Part shown: positions 1 through 10,951 of the stretch, in pieces
Position numbering within the stretch: position 1 is the first letter of the stretch
How the letters are laid out: every line of letters begins with the position of its first letter
Assembly (NCBI GenBank): GCA_037447655.1
Contig: JBBHKE010002416.1
Location: 89,389 to 153,388 of the forward strand
DNA: 64,000 bases
Direction of reading: 5' to 3'
DNA from: Zygnema cylindricum
Lineage: Eukaryota; Streptophyta; Zygnematophyceae; Zygnematales; Zygnemataceae
Notes under the pieces: model-generated
Seen by the model: only the letters and a program-made list of their open reading frames with translations
What the model was told of the DNA's origin: nothing
The model's database searches: none
Translations under genes and position numbers: made by a program

Positions 1-1473
1 TTCCGTACTCATATTTTTATCCATGATAATTACCCCATTTTCTGAAATTCCCTCACTCTCTCCCATGGAATTCTTTCCACTATCACTTTCTATTTTTATT
101 TCCAAATAATATTTCTCCTCCCCTAAACCTTTCTTTAAATATTCCCCTTCTCCCCCATCCTTTGAATCCATTAAAGTCTCCTTTTCTGACCACTTTTCAG
201 TTTCCAAAATATCTATGAAACTATCCTCAATATTTTGAACTCCCTCAAGTATCTCCTCTCTCTTTACTTCCGTTATACCTCCAAAAGCACATTGTTGCTT
301 TCATGGAATTTTTGTGTGCTTTTCTCTCTTCCCCATACTACTGATCTGGAGAAGCTCTAAAATATCTTCATCCTCTTTCTCCTCTTCTTCTTCTTCCTCC
401 TCATCCACATTCAAACTTCTAAGTTTTTCAAAACAACGGCATTCCTCCATATAGTGACCCGGTTCCCTACAAAAGAAGCAAACCCCTTTTTTCGAAGCTC
501 CACTTTCTTTTCTTCTCCCTCTCTTTCCACCAAATTTGCGATAAGGTTTACCTTTGTCTTTTTTCCCCTCATCACGCTTTCGCTCGTCACCACCGTTCCT
601 CTCATCACGCTTCCGCCAATCACCGTCGTTCCTCTCATCACGCTTCCGCCAATCACCACCAGCTGTAAATGCATTCACCCTGTCACTTCCCCTACGAAGC
701 TCCAAAGTGCTTTCCCTCACAAGAATTATCCCCATGGTAAAGCTCCAAGTCCATGAGGAGCCATCCATTGCCTGCATACGACAAATGATGTTTTCGTACT
801 CATCTGGGAGTTTCATGAGCTGTGTATTAATCTTCCTCTCCTAAGATTCTATATATCCCGCACTAGCAAGCTCAACATATAGCGCAGCAATATCATTGCA
901 AAACTCTATCATGCTACCGCCTTTATAAACATAGGCATCTATTTCCTATTTTACTAACTGCTGCCTCTGAATAGTCTCACTCTTATAAATCTGTCTTAGT
1001 GCTTCCCATAACTCTGAAGACTTCGTTGGACTTAAAAGAGTGATAGCAATGGTTTTAGACACATATCTAAATATGAGATGTTTTGCTATAGTGTTTTTGT
1101 ATTCCCATATTTTTTTGTCATTTTTTTCAGTTTTAATCCCTATAAGTGGTACCATAGCTGAGAGGCTAGCTCCCCTCACCATAGGTGTCCATTTTTCCTT
1201 CTCCCCTATTTCCCCATCCACGGAAAGGTTTTTCCCTTCACCTTCCGTTGCATTTGAACTCCTGTTGATATTGTGGGCAGCCCCCGATGATTCTCCATAG
1301 TATGCTCCTCCAAAGCCAGGTGGCAGACATCCCACTTGTCCCGAAACAATTCCCCATAAGTGTTTCTCGAAAAGCAATCCCTCCATTGTAAACTCCCAAT
1401 AAGTGAAGCTTGTTCCATCAAACATAGGCACCCTAGATGGTGGGCCCATAACCTGAAACTTTGAGACCTCCAT
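1..1473 (-). pseudogene. Copia gag plus RT/RNase H remnant, copy A
   Basis: The frame opens at an ATG (1471-1473) and reads a copia-type gag beginning MEVSKFQVMGPPSRVP, with a CCHC knuckle near 440-480 (CFFCREPGHYMEEC). Three in-frame stops interrupt it: TAG at 946-948 (CAG in copy B), TAG at 841-843 (GAG in copy B) and TGA at 301-303 (CGA in copy B). Downstream the frame enters a stretch resembling the end of a copia RT (LGEEKYYLEIKIES). The last part of copy A lies outside the window. The product would be a capsid-like RNA-binding protein, inactive here. Confidence 0.85.
1438..1453 (-). other. Primer binding site, half initiator tRNA-Met type (copy A)
   Basis: On the minus strand GGTTATGGGCCCACCA lies directly after the LTR terminus. 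It is complementary over 16 nt to the anticodon arm and loop of plant initiator tRNA-Met, as I remember that tRNA. This is the mode of Drosophila copia, which is primed by a 5' half of that tRNA. The site lies inside gag and encodes the VMGPP residues. Confidence 0.75.
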
Positions 1474-2648
1474 TGGCCCTCAGAGTAGGCAGATCCAAAA
1501 GAAGCTTATCTAGATAGTGCTGACTCCAAGTTGATATAAACCCAAATGATTGACCCCTTAACAATCACAAACCCATTATAACTTCACCCCTGTGAAATAA
1601 GACTTTTTGTGTGCCCTGTTCCACCACAGAATGCAAAGTTAGAATATGAGTTTTGAACACATTCACCCACTTTGACTTTCCCTTAGAAATGCAGCCACCC
1701 TGGCAGGAAAAAACTCTGACCAACTACACCCCTATGTAGCGTGGACTCCCCTGAGTGCGCAGCAAAAAGAATCACTGAAAATGGTCAAGTAAATTGATTG
1801 TTATGAATGGTCAAAGATGACCTTTTGTACAGAAGCTCTCTCACATAGAGGGTCCTATCTACCAAATTTTTCTAAGTCCTATCTCCCTCTAAAACTCTAT
1901 CTACTGAAGTACGGCACCAATTAAAATATTGTGTCGTACAGAAAAGAACAAGTGCCTGTGTACATTCTGTACGGCCATCGTACGACATGGCCAAAATGTC
2001 GACACATGTCATATCAGGATTCGTTTTCGTAATCCCCGGAGTTCCCGCAATCCAATGTGGTTTTGCCACGTGTCATTCGATGTGGCGGTGATCGCAAACC
2101 GCCAAAATCCTATTCCGCGATCTCGGCATCCTTCGCGGCCGTCCAATCAAATCCGGATTTCAATCGTAGCCGTCATAAATACTTGCGCGGTATTCTTTTT
2201 GATGTCAAACAAAATGTGCGGTATTTATTTCGTAACCATATCGTACTTCGTACTTTATACAACTGTTTCTATGCATTATGTATATAGTTCCCGTTAAATG
2301 AATTAGTCTAAATGTAACTATTTATATAACTATCATACACCATACACTCTATCGTATGATCTAGACTATTACGATAAGGTAACCGGCTATTGCGGAATTG
2401 ACGTACGGTAGGTACTAGGATCAAATCATGGCTCGGTCAATCTCCCTTTTAGAAAACCCAATGAAACTACTGCCTGTCTCTATCTCTCTCTGGACAGCAT
2501 AGGCAGCCATGGCTATCTCCTCCTCCAGTCTTTAGTGACTGCGACAAGTGTGGGGACTTGAGTGAGGAGTTAGAGGCCGGCTGTCAATATCTTCTATTTT
2601 CTTTTTATTTTGCAATCTCTAGACCTAGAAAATACTTGAATTCCAACA
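1454..2648 (-). repeat. Copia LTR shared between copies A and B
   Basis: The LTR is 1195 bp with TG...CA ends. On the minus strand its start (TGTTGGAATTC) follows the polypurine tract of copy B (GGGGAG at 2649-2654), and its end (AGTTTCA) abuts the primer site of copy A. It contains a G-box-like CCACGTGTC near 2068, several GTAC palindromes between 1908 and 1985, and a degenerate tRNA-like B box near 2420. The last 20 nt carry the gag start codon. It closely matches the LTR at 4584-5781. Confidence 0.85.
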
Positions 2649-2700
2649 CTCCCCTTATTTTCTAGTCTAATATTCTTTCAACTCCCATCAAAAACAACAA

Positions 2701-2723
2701 ATATATATATATATATATTATAT

Positions 2724-2792
<69 letters not shown>
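2701..2792. repeat. (TA)n microsatellite
   Basis: About 92 bp of almost pure TA repeat. It sits in the non-coding tail of copy B between the last coding remnant and the polypurine tract. Confidence 0.95.
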
Positions 2793-2795
<3 letters not shown>

Positions 2796-2900
2796 CCTTT
2801 CATTTTTCCTTTTTCCTTCATGAAGCTTCAAGCGAATACCTTTATATTTAATAAAGTTTATTAGATGACCAAAAATAATTTCATCTTGTCGATCATACAT

Positions 2901-3499
2901 TTAATTTTGCATGCCACTTTTCATAAATTTAAGCAAAGATTTTATCCACCTCCTTCCCTTTCCATCCAACCAAAATCCACTTTTCCTTTTGCATTTCCAA
3001 CAGTCAGCCCCATCCCCAATTTGCAACACATACCCGGATGATAACCCTTTTACGGGCACATCTTCACAAGCGACATCACACCAAGTAGTGATGTCAAATC
3101 CACCCCCCCCCAAATATTCCCAAAAATCACTAGTCCACACTAAGTTCCTCATAAGATCTACATCTTCCGTACTCATATTTTTATCCATAATAATTACCCC
3201 ATTTTCTGAAATTTCCCTCACTTTCTCCCATGGAATTCTTTCCACTCACTTTCTATTTTTATTTCCAAATAATATTTCTCCTCCCCTAAACCTTTCTTTA
3301 AATATTCCCCTTCTCCCCTATCCTTTGAATCCATTAAAGTCTCCTTTTCCGACCACTTTTTAGTTTCCAAAATATCTATGAAACTATCCTCAATATTTTG
3401 AACTCCCTCAAGTATCTCCTCTCTCTTTACTTCCCTTATACCTCCAAAAGCACATTGTTGCTTTCGTGGAATTTTTGTGTGCTTTTCTCTCTTCCCCAT
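2901..3499 (-). pseudogene. RT and RNase H scraps of copia copy B
   Basis: Two overlapping frames carry a short RT-end motif (GLGEEKYYLEIKIES) and then a segment aligning with the start of copia RNase H. Compare FDITTWCDVACEDVPVKG and SSGYVLQIGDGADCWKC here with DITTWSDANYGDAPMRR and TSGYVLYVGEGACCWS in the autonomous copia D. A 2-bp deletion near 3245 relative to copy A separates the frames. Protease, integrase and the RT catalytic core are missing altogether. The same deletion architecture is seen in copy A and in copia C, so it predates these insertions. Confidence 0.75.
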
Positions 3500-3544
3500 A
3501 CTACTGATCCGGAGAAGCTCTAAAATATCAAAATCCTATTTCTC

Positions 3545-4603
3545 CTATTCTTCTTCTTCTTCCTCATCCACATTCAAACTTCTAAGTTTTTCAAAACAAG
3601 GGCATTCCTCCATATAGTGACCCGGTTCCCTACAAAAGAAGCAAACCCCTTTTTTCGAAGCTCCACTTTCTTTTCTTCTCCCTCTCTTTCCACCAAAGTT
3701 CCGATAAGGTTTACCTTTGTCTTTTTTCCCCTCATCACGCTTTCGCTCGTCACCACCGTTCCTCTCATCACGCTTCCGCCAATCACCACCAGCTGTACAT
3801 GCAGTCACCTTGTCACTTCCCCTACGAAGCTCCAAAGTGCTTTCCCTCACAAGAATTATCCCCATGGTAAAGCTCCAAGTCCATGAGGAGCCATCCATTG
3901 CCTGCATACGACAAATGATGTTTTCGTACTCATCTGGGAGTTTCATGAGCTGTGTATTAATCTTCCTCTCCTCAGATTCTATATATCCCGCACTAGCAAG
4001 CTCAACATATAGCGCAGCAATATCATTGCAAAACTCTATCATGCTACCGCCTTTATAAACATAGGCATCTATTTCCTGTTTTACTAACTGCTGCCTCTGA
4101 ATAGTCTCACTCTTATAAATCTGTCTTAGTGCTTCCCATAACTCTGAAGACTTCGTTGGACTTAAAAGAGTGATAGCAATGGTTTTAGACACATATCTAA
4201 ATATGAGATGTTTTGCTATAGTGTTTTTGTATTCCCATATTTTTTTGTCATTTTTTTCAGTTTTAATCCCTATAAGTGGTACCATAGCTGAGAGCCTAGC
4301 TCCCCTCACCATAGGTGTCCATTTTTCCTTCTCCCCTATTTCCCCATCCACGGAAAGGTTTTTCCCTTCACCTTCCGTTGCATTTGAACTCCTGTTGATA
4401 TTCTGGGCAGCCCCCGATGATTCTCCATAGTATGCTCCTCCAAAGCCAGGTGGCGGACATCTCACTTGTCCCGAAACAATTCCCCATAAGTGTTTCTCGA
4501 AAAGCAATCCCTCCATTGTAAACTCCCAATAAGTGAAGCTTGTTCCATCAAACATAGGCACCCTAGATGGTGGGCCCATAACCTGAAACTCTGAGACCTC
4601 CAT
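3545..4603 (-). CDS. Copia gag (UBN2-like), copy B
   Basis: A 352-residue open frame encodes a copia Gag, the capsid-forming, RNA-binding protein. The N-terminus MEVSEFQVMGPPSRVPMF is partly encoded by the primer site. A central capsid-like region (KIWEYKNTIAKHLIF, SELWEALRQIYKSETIQ, INTQLMKLPDEYENII) is typical of UBN2-type gag. A CCHC knuckle CFFCREPGHYMEEC precedes an acidic Glu run. The start is the ATG at 4601-4603, 20 nt inside the LTR. The frame stops at a TAG (3545-3547) in the acidic run where copy A continues. This is the best preserved gag of this non-autonomous family. Confidence 0.75.
   Translation of the reverse strand: MEVSEFQVMGPPSRVPMFDGTSFTYWEFTMEGLLFEKHLWGIVSGQVRCPPPGFGGAYYGESSGAAQNINRSSNATEGEGKNLSVDGEIGEKEKWTPMVRGARLSAMVPLIGIKTEKNDKKIWEYKNTIAKHLIFRYVSKTIAITLLSPTKSSELWEALRQIYKSETIQRQQLVKQEIDAYVYKGGSMIEFCNDIAALYVELASAGYIESEERKINTQLMKLPDEYENIICRMQAMDGSSWTWSFTMGIILVRESTLELRRGSDKVTACTAGGDWRKRDERNGGDERKRDEGKKDKGKPYRNFGGKRGRRKESGASKKGVCFFCREPGHYMEECPCFEKLRSLNVDEEEEEE
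4568..4583 (-). other. Primer binding site, half initiator tRNA-Met type (copy B)
   Basis: The same 16-nt GGTTATGGGCCCACCA as in copy A, immediately after the LTR end and within the gag frame. Confidence 0.75.
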
Positions 4604-5781
4604 TGGCCCTCAGAGTAGGCAGATCCAAAAGAAGCTTATCTAGATAGTGCCGACTCCAAGTTGATATAAACCCAAATGATTGACCCCTTAACAATCACAA
4701 ACCCATTATAACTTCACCCCTGTGAAATAAGACTTTTTGTGTGTGCTCAGTTCCACCACAGAATATAAAGTTAGAATATGAGTTTTGGACACATTCACCC
4801 ACTTTGACTTTCCCTTAGAAATGCAGCCACCCTGGCAGGCAAAAACTCTGACCGACTACACCCCTATGTAGCCTAGACTCCCCTGAGTGCGCAGCAAAAA
4901 GAATCACTGAAAATGGTCAAGTAAATTGATTGTTATGAATGGTCAAAGATGACCTTTTGTACCGAAGCTCTCTCACATAGAGGGTCCTATCTACCAAAAT
5001 TTTCTAAGTCCTATCTCCCTCTAAAACTCTATCTAGTGAAGTACGATACCAATTAAAATATTGTGTCGTACAGAAATGTACAGGTGCCGGTGTACTTTAT
5101 GTACGGCCATCCTACGACATGGCCAAAATGTTGACACGTGTCATATCGGGATAAGTTTCCGTAATCCCCAGAGTTGCCGCAATCCAATGTGGTTTTGCCA
5201 CGTGTCATTCGATGTGGCGGTGATCGCAAACCGCCAAAATCCTATTCCGCGATCTCGGCATCCTTCGCGGCCGTCGAATCAAATCCGGATTTCAATTGTA
5301 GCCGTCATAAATACTTGCGCGGTATTCTTTTTGATGTCAAACAAAATGCGCGGTATTTATTTCGTAACCGTATCGTACTTCGTACTTTACACAACTGTTT
5401 CTATTGCATTATGTATATAGTTTCCGTTAAATGAATTAGTGTAAATGTAACTATTTATATAACTATCATACCCCATACACTCTATCGTATGATCTAGACT
5501 ATTAGGATAAGGTAACCGGCTATTGCGGAATTGACGTACGGTAGGTATCAGGATCAAATCTTGGCTCGGTCAATCTCCCTTTTAGAAAACCCAATGAAAC
5601 TAGTGCATGTCTCTGTCTCTCTCTGGACAGCACAGGCAGCCATGGCTAACTCCTCCTCCAGTCTTTAGTGACTGTGACATGTGTGGGGACTTGAGTGAGG
5701 AGTTAGAGGCAGGCTGTCAATATCTTCTATTTGCTTTTTATTTTGCAATCTCTAGACCTAGAAAATACTTGAATTCCAACA
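4584..5781 (-). repeat. Copia 5' LTR of copy B
   Basis: The LTR is 1198 bp with TG...CA ends and is nearly collinear with 1454-2648. On the minus strand it starts at 5781 against a (CTCA)n repeat. It shares the CCACGTGTC motif near 5199, GTAC palindromes around 5040-5105 and the gag ATG in its last 20 nt. The low divergence from its partner suggests a fairly recent insertion or gene conversion. Confidence 0.85.
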
Positions 5782-5840
5782 ACTCTCACTCATTCACTCA
5801 CTCACTCACTCACTCACTCACTCACTCACTCACTCACTCA
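5782..5840. repeat. (CTCA)n microsatellite at the element boundary
   Basis: About 59 bp of CTCA/CACT repeats lie directly next to the 5' LTR of copy B. The target site is thus a simple repeat, which hides any target-site duplication. Confidence 0.9.
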
Positions 5841-6769
5841 TGGAAGAAGTATTAGGTTTTTTTTTTGATTTTTTCCACACACGATTTATATGGTAAGTGA
5901 GAATAGATATGAGTGGATGGAGTGGATGGACCACTGCTTCGGGACTTTGCTTAGACTTTTTGGTTTGTATTGCAAATCGAGACGTAGATAATAATTATGA
6001 TAGGGTAAAGATAGATTAGTTCTTTGGAAAACATGTTTCGTTTTAGTTCAAAATAGGCATAGTTTTGGTTAATGCTCCTTGTAGCTTTAGGCGCTATCAC
6101 ATTTTTCATTGTAATCATGTAAAAAGGTTCAAGATGTTTAATAAATCTTTTTGATAAAGTGTATATCACTTTCTTTTGTAATGATGTGTATTTTGATAAA
6201 TATGTACATATGCTCCAAAAATATATAACAAAAAAACCATGGTAACAAGCGTATATTGTGTAATATTTATTCGGGATTTATCTTGTTTGAGCGATGGAGG
6301 ATTCTGTAGCGAGGGAGGTATTGGTGTAAAGAATTGTAAAATCTATATATGTGAAAATAAAAGGGTGAACGGAAAGGGCCAAAAACAAAACCATTGATGA
6401 ATAAGAACACAACAAAGGTGAGGGAGAGGGGAAATACACATTGAGACACAAGAAGCTTAACATAATCAAAGCACAGCCACAAAATTCTTCACTCTGTATG
6501 GAGGAAGTTAAAAATAATTTGTTTACAATTATTTTGTTCTCAAGCATTACATGACAAAATGTAATGGACCCTCATTACATGTCAAAACGAAATGCACCCT
6601 CTTGTCGCTGGAAGTAATCCAGCGATGAGGCATTCTCGTTGCCGACCACTATCAATGAAACAACCTGTTTTGTCGAAACTCCACCTTAACATTTTACGTT
6701 GAGCGACAAAAATCGTCGATGATCGAACGAAGTCAAATTTGACCATTGTGGAAAAGCAATCACAATAAG
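5841..6769. other. AT-rich DNA without recognisable gene
   Basis: Only short frames occur here, of up to about 96 codons and without recognisable motifs. I see no domain, RNA gene or LTR ends. It may be unique host DNA between insertions. Confidence 0.5.
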
Positions 6770-6923
6770 TGATTGTGATAACTCCAAATTGACAAAGGGA
6801 TACTCCATACATCATCATAAATCTATGTCCCCATACATTTTTGCATTGATTGTGATAACTCCAAATTGACAAAGGGATACTCCATACATCATCATAAATC
6901 TATGTCCCCATACATTTTTGCAT
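6770..6923. repeat. 77-bp direct tandem duplication
   Basis: The segments 6770-6846 and 6847-6923 appear identical by eye (unit starting TGATTGTGATAACTCC). The duplication looks recent, and there is no coding potential across it. Confidence 0.9.
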
Positions 6924-7374
6924 ACAGGTTTCCCAAAAATGCACTCAAAATAAGAGTCTGAAATTATATTTATTGCTGTCATATTCGTATACAAACAAAA
7001 ACCATCCTACGTAAAAAAATGTAAACAAAAAAAAGAAACAATGAAATTCAAATTAATACTAAAAACAATAACCAAACTCTTAATATACAAAAACCAAGTT
7101 CATGCGACGGGGACCATTCAGCCTAAACCCTAAATCCCAAATCCTACACCCTAACCTTTAATCCTACAGTTTTGTATTTCCATTTTTGCTTTTTTTTGTT
7201 TTTCATCTTTTTTTATTCATTTACTTTTTTTTCTTTCAATTCTTTTCTTTTAAATTAAACTTTTTAAAGGTCGTTGTAGAAGAGAAATACTTTTCAGAGG
7301 TGTTGGGGAGGTGGGGTGATTGGGGACACGAGAGGCATAACAAGAATAAATTTGCGGCAAGTTAGACCAGAAAA
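6924..7374. other. AT-rich spacer with a degenerate telomere-like patch
   Basis: No gene is visible. Around 7122-7167 there are loosely spaced CCTAAACCCTAAATCCC-type motifs resembling the plant telomere unit CCCTAAA, but only about two units are in register. Confidence 0.4.
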
Positions 7375-7665
7375 TTAGGAAGCAAGCGACAGAAAACAGA
7401 AAACAGAAACCAGAGATCAGAAAATACAAAACTTAAACACAAAACCGAAACCAGAAAACAAAAAAAAAACAAAAAATAGAAAATAGAAAACAAAAAACAG
7501 AAACCAGAAAGTAGAAAACAGAAACCAGAAACCAGAGAAAGAAAACAAAAAACAGCAGACATAAAACATAACAGAAAATTGAAAACAAAACAGAAAACCG
7601 AAATCAAAACCAAAAAACAAAAACAAAAAACAAAAAACAAAAAAGAGAAGAGATAAAATAAAACG
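7375..7665. repeat. A-rich low-complexity minisatellite
   Basis: Irregular repeats of AGAAAACAGAAACCAG-like units. The reverse strand reads as Phe/Cys/Leu-rich open frames, which are low-complexity artefacts. Confidence 0.85.
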
Positions 7666-7833
7666 AAAAACTGAAAACATGCATAAACAAAACGTCGTTG
7701 AGGGGACTAGAGGCATAACAAGAATGAATTTAAGGCAAGGTTAACAACAAATTTAAGAAGCACGCGACAAACAACATGTGCATCTGGGGTTAATGGCATA
7801 AAGGAGAGGATAAAAGGTAAACACTATTACGTG

Positions 7834-8160
7834 TCATATACACCCCGTAAAGTGTTCTGGAAACTTTTTTACAGGCCTCGGAATGAGTAAATGCTCTCCG
7901 TTGACATAAGAATCCGCGATCATCCAGTTAATTACTCGCACGTGAGAAATCTTTGTGGATACGTGCTGAATTTTTCGTCTCGACAGTGAGACGCCCATGT
8001 AGTCTTCACGTGGAGGGTCTAAACCTTCGATTAAAGCTCCTTCTGCGAAGGGCTCCGCGCTCAACGTTTCTTCACTCGGTAAATCAGGTTTCTGAGTCTC
8101 GCCACCCTCCATTTCCTCAACAACCGGAGATGGTGAAATTTCAGGCATACTCCCCTCCAT
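7834..8160 (-). CDS. Unrecognised 108-residue ORF (possible host exon)
   Basis: The frame reads an acidic, Pro/Glu-rich N-terminal half and then a more structured C-terminal half (for example HVSTKISHVRVINWMIADSY). A short imperfect duplication (CTGAAATTTC plus about 35 bp) lies at its 5' end, between about 8115 and 8190. I recognise no family. No LTR or retroelement domain is adjacent, so it could be an exon of a host gene or chance. No splice sites or promoter were established. Confidence 0.25.
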   Translation of the reverse strand: MEGSMPEISPSPVVEEMEGGETQKPDLPSEETLSAEPFAEGALIEGLDPPREDYMGVSLSRRKIQHVSTKISHVRVINWMIADSYVNGEHLLIPRPVKKFPEHFTGCI

Positions 8161-9441
8161 TTCGTCAACAACGATGGAGAAATTTCAGGCCTAAGGGTGC
8201 TTCTCGCCGTGTATTTTGCGAACATTGTATTGATGGGCCACATATTTCGGGAAAACAAACAACAATTACGGACAAGAAATGATATGAAGAAAACAAATCC
8301 GAATGTAGAAGGTAAGGTAAGTGTAGAAGCTGATGAGATAGTGCCATGGTTTTGTTGGATGAGATGTATATATAGCAATGAAAGTGGAGGTGGCAGGAAA
8401 AAAAAGACGGAAACCCTTTCCCAAAGTTTCGGTGTACAGAATTTAAATTTTAAAATTGTGTTTCAAAGTCATATCATTAACATCTTTAAAACGAATCAGT
8501 GACAGCGGGAATGTTTGGAAATTTCAAAATTGTTTTTCAAAGTCAAATTCTCCAAAATTTTTAAAAGTAAAACGAGAGCGGGAATGTTTAAGAATTTGGG
8601 TTAGTTTCGGGTGAAAGAATATGTCGAGCGATTTTCGTGGCTGACCCATGGGATCTGCTGGGGCTTATTAAATGTACGGTTCGTTTTTTGAACCGCCACA
8701 GATAGGACAGGCGGTAAATGTGACGTTATCAACTCATTTTTACAACCATATCATTTACGTGGATATGGAATAGGCCACGTGTAAATTTGGGCGACCAATC
8801 GTATTACGCGTTAAATGAGCTAGTTGATATTATGTTACATTTGTCACTGTATTCGAGTTAACATTAACTCTAATACATGCTAACTTTAACGCTTATTCCG
8901 GCTAGTGTTTCACAAGAAGTTTCTGAACGCAACCTTATTAGAATTAGACACATTTTACAGTCAATTAACTCTAATATGTACTCTGAAATGCGACCTATTA
9001 AAGTTAATATTCGTTAATAATGTAAACATATAACAATACAATGGACAACCTGTTAAAAGCACACAAGGTTCAACTCACCTCAAAAACAATAAATCAAGAT
9101 GATGCACAGCGGAAGCTTACACACAAATAAATCACATTCACCTCACAACAAATCACATCGACAAAATATAAATATATTAAGCCGAAGCTTTTCCAATACA
9201 ATCTCTCAGTCTTACCAATCTAACTCACATTCATTACTAATTCTCACTCACACTCACACTCACACTGAATACATTTAATAGATTAATTGATATATTTCCT
9301 ATCTCTACTCACTTACTAAATACTCACTACCATAATAAAAAAAAAATACAAATGAAATCAATACATAACAAACAGTCCCTAAACATAACGACTAGATGCA
9401 CTCTGAGTCGTCTGCCATAGCCTACAGCATCAAGCTACCTC
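8161..9441. other. AT-rich non-coding DNA
   Basis: Nothing recognisable was seen apart from a short (CTCACA)n patch near 9240-9268 and poly-A stretches near 9340. Confidence 0.5.
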
Positions 9442-10951
9442 TTACACTGACAAATATATTCTCTGCAGTCTGACAAATCTGCTCTCTGTGAACTGAGCAA
9501 AATGTGGCAGGATCGTTGCAAAATCGTAGCAGGATCGGCCGTACAAAAGTACTGCCGCTTCGTCATACAAATAGAATATTGTCGCGGACGAAAAGATCGC
9601 GTCACGCTGCGCAAACATGTAATATTTCACGGACGCCAAATCGCGCTTCGCGAACCAACATTTCCTCGAAATCGTCTCACGTCTGATTCGTACAATTGAA
9701 CCGACAAGCTGAGGTCGCAAAAGTCAAAAAATTTCATACCCGAAACCGACCGTTTGTTTATTTTCAAAATCTAAGTAACCGACGCCCGACCAAGTTTTGT
9801 CACGCTCCAAAATTTTTAACAGTTAACCGACCGTCGTTTACGAAAAAAAAATTAACCAAATCTTGATTTTTCGCGACTAACCGTGCCCGCCCGTAACCGA
9901 AAAAGTACAAAATTAATCAATGTGCAACGGAATAAGCTAATAATTACGATTTGTCGCGTTCCCTAAGATTTACGAAATGAATAGTGTTACTACCGTGTCA
10001 GATTTGCGAGGCTTTGTCGCGTTCTCTAAGGTTTGCGAAATAAATAGTGTACTACTGTGTCAGATTTGCGACGCTTTGTCGCGTTGCGTAAGATTTGTGA
10101 AATGAATATTGTACTACCGTGTTAGATTTGCGACGCTTTGTCGCGTTCCCTAAGATTTTCGAAATGAATAGTGTACTACCCGTGTCAGATTTGCGACGCT
10201 TTGTCGCGTTCCCTTTGATTTGCGACGCTTTGTCGCGTTCCCTTCGATTTGCGAAATAAATAGCTTACTACAGTACCGTGTCAGATTTGCGACGCTAATC
10301 ATGATGTCACGTACTTCCACGATGCCAAAGAGTACAAAGTACAAGAATGTTGGATTATAGGGACAGTACAAAATTTTCATTTTTTTTGGTTTTTTGGTTG
10401 ACCGACCGTAACCAACCATTTTATTTTTCCTGGTGAATCAACCGACCGTAACCGTCGACCACCAAAATTTGACAACCGAATCCGTTCCGGATCCGGCGCG
10501 GGCGGTCGGTTAACGGTCGGTCACGGTTTCGGTTGACCGTTTGCGACCTTTGCCGACAAGTACAGTACCGTACATAGACGCGAACCGAAAATGTATCAAA
10601 CGAAACAAAAGCATAGATGTCGCACTAAAAACGAACCAAACATTTAGTGGCGCGATTTTGGCCGACGCCGATTCACCCAATATCCTAACACAACCAACCT
10701 CCTTTTTTGATAAAACAGCGTTGCGTAGTTGTTGAAGCAATATAAGTTAAGGGAATTGATCATGACAGTGACTGTTTTGGTTGCGTACAATCACTTACGT
10801 CATTTTGTCAAAAAACGTACGTGTGAAGTACACATTGGTACAAATAAAGTACCGTTGAGCATAAATTTGACGGTCAATCGGTTGGACATCTTTGACTTTC
10901 ATAATATTGTTTAAACCGCTTAAAATTTTGCCGCGCTTGCGAACGTCGACC
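9442..10951. repeat. CpG-rich repeat region homologous, inverted, to the palindrome centre
   Basis: The stretch 9507-9680 resembles the reverse complement of about 11470-11617, and 10560-10710 resembles the reverse complement of about 11340-11440. Between them lie CGACCG-rich DNA and a tandem array. Together with the palindrome it forms a foldback-like structure. Base composition (frequent CG, CGCG) differs sharply from the AT-rich DNA to its left and resembles the CpG-rich gypsy LTRs further on. No protein domain is visible. Confidence 0.6.
9945..10300. repeat. About 63-bp tandem repeat array
   Basis: Five to six units contain TTTGCGACGCTTTGTCGCGTT, then a CCCTAAGATT-like stretch, a GAAATGAATAGTGTACTAC-like stretch and GTGTCAGA. 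The last units are shortened. Each unit has a short CG-rich dyad (GCGAC...GTCGC). Confidence 0.8.

Larger units (their letters stand above)
1..5781 (-). mobile_element. Tandem LTR-sharing array of a non-autonomous Ty1/copia element (copies A and B)
   Basis: Reading on the minus strand, the order is LTR (4584-5781), internal region B (2649-4583), LTR (1454-2648), internal region A (1453 down to the window edge). The middle LTR serves as 3' LTR of B and is followed directly by the primer site and gag of A, so two elements share one LTR. The two internal regions are near-identical. Neither has room for a full pol: gag is followed only by short scraps of RT and RNase H. Such arrays usually arise by LTR-LTR recombination between copies (family knowledge). 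The 3' end of copy A lies outside the window. Confidence 0.85.

Noticed and set aside
2718-2900. Tyr/Ile repeat protein from the TA repeat
   Set aside because: Pure translation of (TA)n next to the copia polypurine tract.
6740-6923. CRISPR-like or satellite array
   Set aside because: Just one tandem duplication of 77 bp, without spacers or further units.
7122-7167. Interstitial telomere repeat
   Set aside because: Only about two CCCTAAA-like units are in register. The rest is irregular, so chance similarity in AT-rich DNA is as likely.
7362-7716. Phe/Cys/Leu-rich open frames on the minus strand that look like membrane proteins
   Set aside because: They are translations of an A-rich low-complexity repeat and no complex sequence supports a gene.
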